In this document: positions 34,763 through 43,171 of the stretch, in pieces
Numbering within the stretch: the first letter of the stretch is position 1
How the letters are laid out: every line of letters begins with the position of its first letter
NCBI RefSeq assembly: GCF_900129925.1
Contig: NZ_FQXI01000001.1
Location: 428,498 to 492,497 of the forward strand
Source: Anaerosphaera aminiphila DSM 21120
GTDB taxonomy: Bacteria > Bacillota > Clostridia > Tissierellales > Peptoniphilaceae
Direction of reading: 5' to 3'
DNA: 64,000 nucleotides
Made by a program: the position numbers and the translations under genes
Notes under the pieces: model-generated
Databases searched by the model: none
Told to the model about the DNA's origin: nothing
The model's input: the letters and a program-made list of their open reading frames with translations, nothing else

Positions 34763-35287
34763 TTAAAATTTATTGTTGTATTCAACTATTGATGTCTCTA
34801 TGATTTTCTTTGCCTCAGTAGCATCTTTAATCATGTCCACTGCAGTTTCCTTTCCTTCCAATTCTTTATATACACTAAAGAAGTGCATGATTTCATCTAT
34901 AATATGTCTTTGAATTTCAGTATAGTCTTTGATTTTATTATAACTTGGATCGTTTACCGGAACTGCAATTATTTTTTCATCATAATAACCTTCGTCTGTC
35001 ATTATTACCACTCCTATAGGGTAACACTCCACTAATGTCATTGGTAAAATTTTTTCAGAACAAAGTACTAGTACATCAAGAGGGTCATTATCCTGTGCAT
35101 AGGTTCTTGGAATAAATCCATAATTCGTCGGATAGTGAGTTGAAGTATATAGTATTCTATCTAACTTTAACATTCCCGTATCTTTATCCAGTTCATACTT
35201 ATTTTTGCTGCCCTTGCTAATTTCAATTAAAGCCAAAAAATTGTCAGGCGTTATTCTGCTGCTGTCAATATCGTGCCAAATATTCAT
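34763..35287 (-). CDS. ppa: Inorganic pyrophosphatase (family I)
   Basis: A 174-residue soluble family I pyrophosphatase, which hydrolyses PPi to phosphate and drives biosynthesis. It has the active-site signature DNDPLDVLVL with three metal-binding aspartates, then EIPKGSKNKYELDKDTG-like start (EISKGSKNKYELDKDTG) and NYGFIPRTYA. The length is normal. It is an independent gene with GGAGG before the ATG. Confidence 0.95.
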   Translation of the reverse strand: MNIWHDIDSSRITPDNFLALIEISKGSKNKYELDKDTGMLKLDRILYTSTHYPTNYGFIPRTYAQDNDPLDVLVLCSEKILPMTLVECYPIGVVIMTDEGYYDEKIIAVPVNDPSYNKIKDYTEIQRHIIDEIMHFFSVYKELEGKETAVDMIKDATEAKKIIETSIVEYNNKF

Positions 35288-35391
35288 ATTTAAACCTCCA
35301 TTAATTTCTTAGATAGAGTATATCACAATATTTTCTCTGCAATTGCCGTAATGTGTAAAGAATAAGTAAAATAATTTACTTTAAATTTTAC

Positions 35392-36219
35392 TTATTTAAA
35401 AATCATTACTGAAATTATATAGAGCACAGCTATATGGGCGGGATAGAACACATAGAAAAACTTTTTCATTTTCTTGCCCTCTTTCCCATTGTAAAGAGCT
35501 ATTGGAATTGCAGAAAATATCATCATCCACTGAATATTTTCGCTAAATAAACTGTTAAATTCAAAGCCACTTGCCCAAAATCCTGTACTTATTATTGATG
35601 CTGCTGCTATTGTAGTTATTTGCAATACTTTATTTCCCTTACAATAGTATAGAATAATCCCAAGTATTACAAATACAGGACCTCCCTCTACCATGAAAAA
35701 AGATGGTATTGCCAATACAATATAAATTCCAACAACAGGTACAGCCATTAAATACATAGATGTAAAATTATAAATTAAAACCAATGCCAACAACAAAAAT
35801 CCAACTATTAAATTTTTCCAGTTAGAATTTTTAAAGCCTGAAATTATTATGTCAATTACGCTTATACACACTGCTATTGAAAGCATGGTTCCAAAAATAT
35901 TGTTCATTAACATAACGCCCTCTTCACTAGGTAGTACTCTTTGAAGTATTGTTGTCATAAAAGTCATAAATATTGAACCAAATGCCAAATTTCTAATGTA
36001 TTTTAATCTACTATGCGTGTATCTCATACCCTCTGATGACAAAAATATAAATATGGGCGCTACCAATCTTCCAAGCATCGTAAACCAAGTTGGAATACCT
36101 GCAAAATAAAACATTTGATGTATGTGGTCAAATACCATTAATATAATTCCTATAATTTTTAAAGAAAAACCGCTTAAGGGCAGTTTACTATATTTTTCCA
36201 ATTTATTACTCTTTTCCAT
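35392..36219 (-). CDS. TraX family membrane protein
   Basis: A 275-residue protein with about eight transmembrane helices. It matches the TraX family: LSGFSLKIIGIILMVFDHIHQMF near the start and RLVAPIFIFLSSEGMRYTHSR. TraX of the F plasmid acetylates pilin, but chromosomal homologues in Bacillota have unknown acyltransferase roles. No conjugation gene is nearby. I use the ATG at 36217-36219, since the longer frame's TTG at 36231 lies on the GGAGG ribosome site. Confidence 0.9.
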   Translation of the reverse strand: MEKSNKLEKYSKLPLSGFSLKIIGIILMVFDHIHQMFYFAGIPTWFTMLGRLVAPIFIFLSSEGMRYTHSRLKYIRNLAFGSIFMTFMTTILQRVLPSEEGVMLMNNIFGTMLSIAVCISVIDIIISGFKNSNWKNLIVGFLLLALVLIYNFTSMYLMAVPVVGIYIVLAIPSFFMVEGGPVFVILGIILYYCKGNKVLQITTIAAASIISTGFWASGFEFNSLFSENIQWMMIFSAIPIALYNGKEGKKMKKFFYVFYPAHIAVLYIISVMIFK

Positions 36220-36393
36220 TCTAACCTCCAATTAATAATTAACTTAAACCTATATTACAATATATTTCTAAAGATTTTCTAAAGGTGATATAAAAATTTT
36301 CTTAATTCCTATATTCCATTTCATATTCTAATTATCTCGTATTAATACTTCAGATAATACTATAAGTTTAGCCCTATTTAAAATAAAAAATAA

Positions 36394-36414
36394 GACCTTA
36401 AAAAACTTAAGGTC
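36394..36414 (-). terminator. Terminator overlapping the stop of the small membrane gene
   Basis: Arms GACCTTAA (36394-36401) and TTAAGGTC (36407-36414). The minus-strand stop codon lies in the stem, and a T-rich run follows. Confidence 0.8.
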
Positions 36415-36682
36415 CCAAAATTGCATATCCTATTGTCATTATTATAAAAAAATTAAAAAACAGTGCAACATTTAAAATTAAAAATCCCCATCTCTTAGTT
36501 GCAATACTGATTACAGCACCTATTGCCCCAAGTATTGGATTTATAATTATTGTAACTAAACCAACAGGTCTTATACCCTCACCTAATATAAATTCAAAGG
36601 CATTATAGGGAACTACCATTGAAATTATTAATAACACTATTCCCAACAAAAAAGTAAGTACCGGTATCTTCCTTAATTTCAC
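36407..36682 (-). CDS. Small three-helix membrane protein
   Basis: A 91-residue hydrophobic protein with helices at about residues 7-24, 40-60 and 67-88 and few charged residues. No family is recognised. The start is a GTG with a good GGAGGAATATA ribosome site. The stop codon is built into its terminator hairpin, which supports a real transcript. Function unknown. Confidence 0.65.
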   Translation of the reverse strand: MKLRKIPVLTFLLGIVLLIISMVVPYNAFEFILGEGIRPVGLVTIIINPILGAIGAVISIATKRWGFLILNVALFFNFFIIMTIGYAILGP

Positions 36683-36758
36683 TATATTCCTCCATTATAT
36701 TTATAGTATTAAAAATTCAATCTATAAATTTAATAATCACTTATGCTTTTCTTTAAAC

Positions 36759-36959
36759 TTACTTACTTTCCAGTATGTCACAGACACGCCCAACTGTTCC
36801 ACCCTCAATCATCACTTTGATTCCATGGGGATGACTGGACGAATTAGTTAATAAACGCTCCACAATCCCTTCAGTTTTAACTCCTGTTCGTTGATCCTGT
36901 TTTTGAATAATATTTACATGTAAGCCTACTTTTATATTTTTTCTTTCTTTTGGATTCAT
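36759..36959 (-). CDS. ywbE: YwbE family protein
   Basis: A 66-residue member of the YwbE/DUF2196 family, found widely in Bacillota and of unknown function. The motif set is GLHVNIIQKQDQRTGVKTEG, LTNSSSHPHGIKVMIEGGTVGRV. The fold is a small beta-barrel by family prediction. The ATG follows AGGGGAAGT. Its neighbours are not functionally linked in any obvious way. Confidence 0.93.
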   Translation of the reverse strand: MNPKERKNIKVGLHVNIIQKQDQRTGVKTEGIVERLLTNSSSHPHGIKVMIEGGTVGRVCDILESK

Positions 36960-37055
36960 TTTTTACTTCCCCTTATATTTTCTTCAAACCAATTTTTCCG
37001 TTTCCAGTGTCTTCGTTCCATTGTATTTAATCTTAATGACCCTTATTGTTTTTAT

Positions 37056-37487
37056 TTACTCTCTAACCATGTCGATGTGCATTACGCCTTCATCTGAATA
37101 AGGCTCTCCTATTTCAATAAAACCCAATGTCTTATAAAAATTTTTCAAATACTCCTGCGCTCCAATATAAATACTCTTTCCAGCCCACTTTTCTTCTATA
37201 AGATTTAAAGCTCTTTCAACTAATTTTCTACCTTCTCCGCTTCCTCTTTCCTCTTCCACTACCAAAACTCTTCCTATGTAAATGCCATTTGATTTTGGAA
37301 TTATACGACAATAGGAAGTTATTCTTCCGTCTTTAGTATTATATAAGTGAAGAGCAATTAAATCATCTTCATCTACTTCTCTATAAGCACACTTTTGTTC
37401 TACAATAAATACTTTTACTCTCTCCATATAAATATTAAATAGCTCTTTTGTAGATAGTTCTTTAAAAGTTTTGCAAACCCAAGTCAT
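37056..37487 (-). CDS. GNAT N-acetyltransferase, ElaA-like
   Basis: A 143-residue GNAT-fold acetyltransferase of the ElaA group: FKELSTKELFNIYMERVKVFIVEQKCAYREVDEDD at the start, then IGRVLVVEEERGSGEGRKLVERA as the acetyl-CoA loop, and FYKTLGFIEIGEPYSDEGVMHIDM near the end. The acceptor is unknown. The ATG follows GAGGTG. Confidence 0.92.
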   Translation of the reverse strand: MTWVCKTFKELSTKELFNIYMERVKVFIVEQKCAYREVDEDDLIALHLYNTKDGRITSYCRIIPKSNGIYIGRVLVVEEERGSGEGRKLVERALNLIEEKWAGKSIYIGAQEYLKNFYKTLGFIEIGEPYSDEGVMHIDMVRE

Positions 37488-37582
37488 CTTTTCACCTCTT
37501 AATGATAAATTATATATTTAATCTTACATAATATTACCATTCTTTAATACATACTTCCAATAAAAATATCATATTTAAAAAA

Positions 37583-37614
37583 TCAAACCCTAAACTGTCT
37601 GATTTAGGGTTTGA
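37583..37614 (-). terminator. Terminator of the alcohol dehydrogenase gene
   Basis: Twelve-bp perfect arms TCAAACCCTAAA (37583-37594) and TTTAGGGTTTGA (37603-37614), loop of eight, then T's on the minus strand. Confidence 0.9.
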
Positions 37615-37627
37615 AAGTTTTAATATA

Positions 37628-38680
37628 TTATATAAACACTACTGGTTTAATTAAATCTCTTGGTTTTTCATCCATTAGATAAAATGCATCTTCAATTTTG
37701 TCAAATCCTTCATAGCGATGACTAATTAGCTTAGTTGTATCTAAACGTCCATTTTCAAGTACATTTAAGAGTCTTTCCATTCTCAATGCTCCACCTGGAC
37801 AAAATCCACCACGAATATCAACATTTTTCATTCCAAGTCCCCAAGCCGGTGCAGGAATACTTAGCACGTCAATGGCATCCCAAAACACAAGGTTTGAAAC
37901 AATTCCGCCGGCACGTGTCATTTGTACTGCCTTAGTGAAAGATTCTGGTTTACCTCCGGCTATAATTACCTTATCTGCACCTTCACCATTAGTAAGCTCC
38001 ATAACTTGATCTAAAATGTCGCCCTCTTTATAGTTAATTATATCTGTGGCTCCATACTCTCTTGCAATTTTCACACAATCAGGACGAGTTCCAACTGCCA
38101 TAATTTTACCAGCACCACGCAGTGCTGACCCTGCTACGGCCATAAGTCCAACAGGACCTATTCCAATAACTACAACATTTTCACCAAAGTTTATCTCTGC
38201 TAATTCAACTCCATGAAATCCAGTTGACATCATATCTACAACCATAAGTGCCGCTTCCGGCTTTACATTTTCAGGTAAAAATGTCATATTTGCATCTGCT
38301 TGATTTACAAGAAAGTACTCTGAAAAAACTCCATCTCTTGAAGAAGTAAACTTAAAACTCTTTAAAGGTCCTGAGTCGTGAGCATTATATTTTTCCTGTA
38401 CTCCCAAAGCCAACCAATCAGGTGTAGTAGTTGCAACTACAACTTTATCTCCGGGCTTAAACCTAGTTACCATATCTCCTACTTCTACTACTTCACCTAC
38501 TACTTCGTGACCTAGTATTAAATTTTCTTTTGGCCCTGCTCCACCATGATAATTATGCACATCGCTTGTGCAAGGAGCTAAAACTATAGGTTTAACAATT
38601 GCATCTAATGGCCCTGCTACAGGTCTTTCCTTTTCCATCCATCCAGCTTTTCCAGTGGTTATAACGCCAAAACCTCTCAT
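37628..38680 (-). CDS. Zinc-dependent secondary alcohol dehydrogenase
   Basis: A 350-residue medium-chain dehydrogenase resembling the isopropanol/2-butanol dehydrogenases of Thermoanaerobacter and Clostridium beijerinckii. It shares the GKAGWMEKERPVAGPLDAIV opening, the zinc ligands Cys (PCTSD), His-Glu (GHEVVGE) and Asp (VVDMMSTGFHG), and an FCPGGxLRMERL segment. The nucleotide loop reads AVGTRP, where NADP-specific relatives have GSRP, so NADPH use is likely but unproved. I use the second ATG (38680), since GGAGG touches the first. Confidence 0.93.
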   Translation of the reverse strand: MRGFGVITTGKAGWMEKERPVAGPLDAIVKPIVLAPCTSDVHNYHGGAGPKENLILGHEVVGEVVEVGDMVTRFKPGDKVVVATTTPDWLALGVQEKYNAHDSGPLKSFKFTSSRDGVFSEYFLVNQADANMTFLPENVKPEAALMVVDMMSTGFHGVELAEINFGENVVVIGIGPVGLMAVAGSALRGAGKIMAVGTRPDCVKIAREYGATDIINYKEGDILDQVMELTNGEGADKVIIAGGKPESFTKAVQMTRAGGIVSNLVFWDAIDVLSIPAPAWGLGMKNVDIRGGFCPGGALRMERLLNVLENGRLDTTKLISHRYEGFDKIEDAFYLMDEKPRDLIKPVVFI

Positions 38681-38734
38681 GATATTCATCCTCCCATATT
38701 TTTAACTTTTACTTAGAATATTTTTAAAATTAAG

Positions 38735-38800
38735 TATAAGTCACACTCAATTCTATATGTCACACTATATAATATATTCCCCCTTTAACTTAAAAGTTAA
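38735..38800 (-). promoter_or_regulatory. Repeats and palindrome upstream of adh
   Basis: Two direct copies of TATAWGTCACACT occur at 38735-38747 and 38754-38766, offset by 19 bp. Farther upstream lies a perfect palindrome TTAACTTAAAAGTTAA (38785-38800). No clean -35/-10 pair could be assigned. The layout suggests a controlled promoter between the siderophore operon and the adh gene. Confidence 0.5.
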
Positions 38801-38911
38801 CAATAGAATTTAAACAGCACTTTATAGGAGATATTTCAATATTAAATTTTTATTTATTAAGCAATATTAAAGCAAAATGTTAGGGAGTCTATACTCTCAA
38901 CATCTCAACAT

Positions 38912-39664
38912 TTAATATACTGCTATTGGTCCATGTGGTCCATCAATAATTTCTATATTGGTTTCAAATATATCCGATAATAGTTCTGGCTCCATAATTT
39001 CTTTAGTAGTGCCAAAAGCTGCGATTTCTCCATTTTTCATAGCACAAATTCTATCTGAATACTTGGCGGCAAAATTTATATCGTGCATAACGGTTAGGAT
39101 AGTTCTTCCAAATTCATTTGCCGCATGTCTTAAGTGACCCATCATCTGCACAGAACGAGCCACATCTAAATTATTTAAGGGCTCGTCTAATAAGACATAT
39201 TCCGTTTCTTGACATAGTACCATTGCCACATAGGCCCTCTGTCTCTGCCCACCTGAAAGTTCGTCTAAATATCTGTTTTCCAATTCTGTCAGATCTAAAA
39301 AATCTATATATTTAGAAATTATATCCTCATCTTTCTTAGTCAATCTACCTTTTGAATATGGAAAGCGACCAAATCCAACTAATTGTCTAACTGTAAGTCT
39401 AGTTACAAAGTGATTTTCTTGTCTTAAAATAGTTAATACCTTAGCTAAGTCTTCCGACTTAGATACAGATACATCTAAATTTGCCACTTCTATTTGACCT
39501 TCATCCATATTTAAAAGTCTGCCTATCATTAGAAGTGTTGTAGATTTTCCGGCTCCATTTGGCCCAATCAAAGATGTTATTCCGGCTTTTGGTATCTTTA
39601 TATCTAAAGGTCCTATACAAACCTCAGAATTGTAATTTTTTCTAGCATTTTCAATTTTTATCAT
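38912..39664 (-). CDS. Siderophore ABC transporter ATPase
   Basis: A 250-residue ATP-binding subunit of an iron-chelate importer (FepC/YclP type). Walker A is GPNGAGKST, the signature is LSGGQRQR, Walker B is YVLLDEP, and the switch histidine is in TVMHDINFAA. Its start overlaps the permease stop by four bases. It is the last gene of the four-gene operon that begins with the binding protein, all under the Fur-box promoter. Confidence 0.95.
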   Translation of the reverse strand: MIKIENARKNYNSEVCIGPLDIKIPKAGITSLIGPNGAGKSTTLLMIGRLLNMDEGQIEVANLDVSVSKSEDLAKVLTILRQENHFVTRLTVRQLVGFGRFPYSKGRLTKKDEDIISKYIDFLDLTELENRYLDELSGGQRQRAYVAMVLCQETEYVLLDEPLNNLDVARSVQMMGHLRHAANEFGRTILTVMHDINFAAKYSDRICAMKNGEIAAFGTTKEIMEPELLSDIFETNIEIIDGPHGPIAVY

Positions 39665-40725
39665 AAAGTTCCCTTCCTAAGCATTACTATTAAAAAAGTT
39701 ATTCCTCCAAACATTTCAATAATAATGGAAACTACACCTTGTGCATTAAATACGTGATACATAAAAAAATATGCCCCTGTTATTACTAAAAAACCTATGG
39801 CCAGTGCCATTGGAAAAACATATCTGTGGTCATATGTGGCTGCCGCTTGATATGTCAGTGTTGCAACTAAAAATCCATAAAAAGTCAGTGGTCCAACTAA
39901 TGCCGTTGAAATTGACATTAATATAGAAACTAATACAAGTGCATAAATTACTCCGAATTGATGATTCACTCCTAGTGAAATACTGGTATCCCTTCCAAGT
40001 GATAGTACATTTAGTTTTTTAGAATATGCTAAAAGTAGTATTGCCGTTATTATTACAATTGGAATTGCAATGGGAAAATATTCAACTTCCGCATTGTTTA
40101 CAGAGCCAAATAATCTTGCCTGTAGTACATCAAATTCAGATGGTGCAAGCAGTCTACGCATAAATGATGAAACTGATTTTAATCCCGTTCCAAGAATAAC
40201 TCCAATTAAGAGCATTAATTGCAAATTGCCATACTTTCCTGAAAGCAACCAACCATAGAGAATCAAGCACATTATAACCATGATTACAACTTGAAATACA
40301 AAGGATTGAACACTGTTCGAATTTACAAACACACCAATTCCACCAAAGAACATTGTACTAGTATGTATTGTTGAATAAAGTGCCTCAAATCCTAAAAGTG
40401 AAGGTGTTATAATTCTGTTATTAGTGCTGGTTTGAAATGCAACTGTAGATAGACTTTGACAAGTTGCCGCAACTAGCATTGAAGCTAACGCAATTAATCT
40501 TCTCTTTACAACTGGAATAAATGAAGGTGAATTAACCGAAACCGGATTATTATAAACTAAAAGCCCATAGGAAAATATCAACCCTAATGCAATAAGTCCA
40601 ATTAGTAATATCCAATACCTTCTCTCTGCTTTCTTCGTTTGAAAGGCACCGGCAGTTCTATCTTTACTGTTACAGCTTAAATCAATTTCTATATTATCTT
40701 TATTTTTGTATACTACTTCACTCAT
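39661..40725 (-). CDS. Siderophore ABC transporter permease (second)
   Basis: A 354-residue FecCD-family permease with about nine helices. It has the GRDTSISLGVN cytoplasmic EAA-like loop and GPLTFYGFLVATLTY near the end. An unusually long charged N-terminus (residues 1-32) precedes the first helix. It pairs with the permease encoded at 40722-41732 to form the heterodimeric channel (YclN/YclO-like). Overlaps at both ends (ATGA) indicate coupled translation. Confidence 0.93.
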   Translation of the reverse strand: MSEVVYKNKDNIEIDLSCNSKDRTAGAFQTKKAERRYWILLIGLIALGLIFSYGLLVYNNPVSVNSPSFIPVVKRRLIALASMLVAATCQSLSTVAFQTSTNNRIITPSLLGFEALYSTIHTSTMFFGGIGVFVNSNSVQSFVFQVVIMVIMCLILYGWLLSGKYGNLQLMLLIGVILGTGLKSVSSFMRRLLAPSEFDVLQARLFGSVNNAEVEYFPIAIPIVIITAILLLAYSKKLNVLSLGRDTSISLGVNHQFGVIYALVLVSILMSISTALVGPLTFYGFLVATLTYQAAATYDHRYVFPMALAIGFLVITGAYFFMYHVFNAQGVVSIIIEMFGGITFLIVMLRKGTL

Positions 40726-41732
40726 TTTAACCTCCGTTGCTTCAATAGTATTATAATAAATACTACTGATCCTACGGTTCCAAGTATTAGGGAAACCGGA
40801 ACTTCAAAGGGCATTATAATAGTCCTAGAAATAATATCACAAAGTGTAATTACTCCCATTCCCAAGACACATACCCATGGAAGATTACTTCTCAAGTCAT
40901 CTCCTCTATACATTGAAACAATATTTGGCACAATTAATCCTAAAAACGGTAAATTCCCAATTACTGCTGCAACAACACCTACTGTAAGTGAAATAAGTCC
41001 AGTACCTAAAATTACAATTCTATTGTAGTTTGCACCTAAACTAGTTGCTACATCTTCTCCCAACCCAGCTAAAGTCAATCTATCGGCATATAGAAAAATC
41101 AAAATTGTAGCTAGGACAATTAACCATAAATATTCATATCTACCAATCTGAATCGGAGCAAAAGAACCTACAAACCAAGTTTCAATATTTTGAGTCATTT
41201 GAAAAACAAGTCCTATAAAAGTTGAAAAGGCTGAAACAACTGCTCCAAGCATCATCCCTATAATCGGCACAATTAAAGATGAGCGAAGTTTTACTCTTCT
41301 TAAAAATAAAAAGAAAATCATAGTTCCTATAAATGAAAATATAATAGCACCAGTCATTCTCAACACTAAAGAAGGTGCTGGAAAAAGCAAATAAACGAAA
41401 ATAAGCCCTAAACCCGCCCATTCAATAGTTCCTGTGGTAGTAGGTTCAACTAGTCGGTTTTGTGTGATAAGTTGTGTAACCAATCCTGAAATTGACATTG
41501 CCGCTCCCGTCAACATCAAGGCTACTGTTCTTGGAACTCGAGTTATAAAAAACATATCTATTCCATCTTCTTGTCCCCTTATATCATAAACTCCAGTAAA
41601 TAGAGAAATAATTCCTAGAATAACCACCCCAGTAATTGCAAATATAAAAGATTTTGTCCATATTTTATTTTTATTATTTTGGGGCTGAATTAAATCAGCC
41701 CCGATATCTTTTTCCATTACATTTTTTAGCAA
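40722..41732 (-). CDS. Siderophore ABC transporter permease (first)
   Basis: A 336-residue FecCD-family permease. The first helix starts near residue 28. It has RVPRTVALMLTGAAMSISGLVTQLITQNRL, the loop LAGLGEDVATSLGANYNR that contacts the ATPase, and GNLPFLGLIVPNIVSM. The start is TTG with GGGAGAG upstream; an ATG five codons later is possible. It is 22 bp downstream of the binding-protein gene. Confidence 0.93.
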   Translation of the reverse strand: MLKNVMEKDIGADLIQPQNNKNKIWTKSFIFAITGVVILGIISLFTGVYDIRGQEDGIDMFFITRVPRTVALMLTGAAMSISGLVTQLITQNRLVEPTTTGTIEWAGLGLIFVYLLFPAPSLVLRMTGAIIFSFIGTMIFFLFLRRVKLRSSLIVPIIGMMLGAVVSAFSTFIGLVFQMTQNIETWFVGSFAPIQIGRYEYLWLIVLATILIFLYADRLTLAGLGEDVATSLGANYNRIVILGTGLISLTVGVVAAVIGNLPFLGLIVPNIVSMYRGDDLRSNLPWVCVLGMGVITLCDIISRTIIMPFEVPVSLILGTVGSVVFIIILLKQRRLK

Positions 41733-41754
41733 TGTACTCTCCCTTATCTTATTT

Positions 41755-42762
41755 TTATTTCGTTAAAGAATTTGTCAAATCTCCAAATAACTCTACATAA
41801 GTTTGAATTGATTCATTTGTATAGGTATCATTTGGTGCATACACTATATGTTCATCAGTAACAGCTTCTATATTTTTAAGAGCAGGTGAATTATCTATTA
41901 CATCTTGAGCAGGTACTGCATCTTCAGATGAGGAAGTTGCCGCATCACGGTCAAGTACAAATATCCAATCCGGATTACTCTGTGCTATTGCCTCTACTGA
42001 AATATCATCACCTTTATGGTCAGAGGTAGAGCCATCAACGTCTAATGCTGACTTCCATCCAAAAATTTCATACATTGGACCCCAAACACGTCCTGAAGTA
42101 GGTGCTGAAAAACCAATCTCTCCACCGGAAACTACAATACTCATAACCCTATCTGTCCCATTATATGCGCTCTTAGCATCTTCTATCGACTTATCAAAAT
42201 TCTCTATTAATTTTTCTGCTTCATCATTTTTATTAAATATTTGTCCCAATGCAATTGTTGAATCTTTAAGACCATTTACTAAACTCTCGCCTGCTGCCCC
42301 ATTTTCTCCTGATACATCAAAGCTAAGGTCAATTACTACAGCATTTGGAACAAGTTTTTTTATATCTTCATAGTAGTTACTAAATCTCTGTCCAACAATT
42401 ACAAGCTCAGGATCTACTGCCGCAATAACTTCAAGGTTAGGTTCTTTGTGGCTTCCAATATCCTGAACAGATTCATTCTTTACATATGGTGAGTCTTTCG
42501 GCATTACACCTTTTGGTGCAGCTGCCAATTTAATATCCCAATCAGATAGTGTCTCAAAAGTTCTATTGTCCAGTGCAACTACATTTTTGGGATTTATAGG
42601 AACTGTAACCTCTCCATGAATATCTTTTATTACTACTGATTCTACGGATTGTTGTTCTATTTCAGCATCTTTAGAACCATTATTCGCTTTTCCACAACCT
42701 ACTAGAAATACCATCAAAGCCATCGTCAATACTGTTAATTTTAAAAATTTATTCTTTTTCAT
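41755..42762 (-). CDS. Siderophore-binding lipoprotein
   Basis: A 335-residue substrate-binding lipoprotein of the FepB/YclQ type. Residues 1-22 are a lipoprotein signal with lipobox FLVGC (lipidated Cys23). It carries the two-lobed binding-protein pattern: PKNVVALDNRTFETLSDW, LVIVGQRFSNYYEDIKKL, and a helix backbone. It captures a ferric siderophore (petrobactin-like in the best-known relatives, inferred). I use ATG 42762 with AAGGAGAAATT; the longer frame begins ten codons earlier without a site. Confidence 0.93.
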   Translation of the reverse strand: MKKNKFLKLTVLTMALMVFLVGCGKANNGSKDAEIEQQSVESVVIKDIHGEVTVPINPKNVVALDNRTFETLSDWDIKLAAAPKGVMPKDSPYVKNESVQDIGSHKEPNLEVIAAVDPELVIVGQRFSNYYEDIKKLVPNAVVIDLSFDVSGENGAAGESLVNGLKDSTIALGQIFNKNDEAEKLIENFDKSIEDAKSAYNGTDRVMSIVVSGGEIGFSAPTSGRVWGPMYEIFGWKSALDVDGSTSDHKGDDISVEAIAQSNPDWIFVLDRDAATSSSEDAVPAQDVIDNSPALKNIEAVTDEHIVYAPNDTYTNESIQTYVELFGDLTNSLTK

Positions 42763-42961
42763 ATAATTTCTCCTTAATATACTTGATAACAAGCAAATTT
42801 TTTGTTTCTTATTTATCCGATAATATTTAATTAAAAAATCACAGCTTTATATATTCTTATGTATCATCTCTCCCTTATTCTATTTTGTTTTTATATTAAT
42901 ACATCTTTAAATTCAATTTCCTACTTCATATTCCTATGTTATTAATTTAATTGGTAGTTAT

Positions 42962-43012
42962 TGATAAATAGTATCATTTTGAATTGTACTATATTAAATT
43001 AATCATTGTCAA
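42962..43012 (-). promoter_or_regulatory. Fur-box and promoter of the siderophore operon
   Basis: On the minus strand TTGACA (43007-43012) and TACAAT (42983-42988) are 18 bp apart. Directly downstream is TGATACTATTTATCA (42962-42976), which matches 12 of 14 fixed positions of the 7-1-7 Fur box TGATAATnATTATCA. Fur with iron would block transcription. The leader between it and the first ATG is about 200 nt and shows no gene. Confidence 0.75.
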
Positions 43013-43106
43013 TAGATTTTTAATTTACAGCTAAAAATAACTTTATTAAATTGTCGTTTATCTCCTATAAATAACTTGACAATTAAGTAATTTTTCATAC
43101 AAAAAA

Positions 43107-43128
43107 AGACACTCACTTCTGAATGTCT
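43107..43128 (-). terminator. Terminator of the topB-rlmD operon
   Basis: Arms AGACA (43107-43111) and TGTCT (43124-43128), with inner TCA/TGA pairs. The minus strand continues with seven T's. It lies after the rlmD stop. Confidence 0.7.
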
Positions 43129-43171
43129 CGTCTATATTTATCTATTATTTGAAAATTTTATACTAAAAATT

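Noticed and set aside
35392..36219. TraX-like gene as evidence of a conjugative element.
   Set aside because: No other transfer, relaxase or integrase gene is nearby, and chromosomal TraX homologues are common in Bacillota.
38784..38803. A Rex (NADH-sensor) binding site before the alcohol dehydrogenase gene.
   Set aside because: TTAACAA is present on one side, but the half-site spacing and sequence do not fit the TTGTTAA-N6-TTAACAA consensus.
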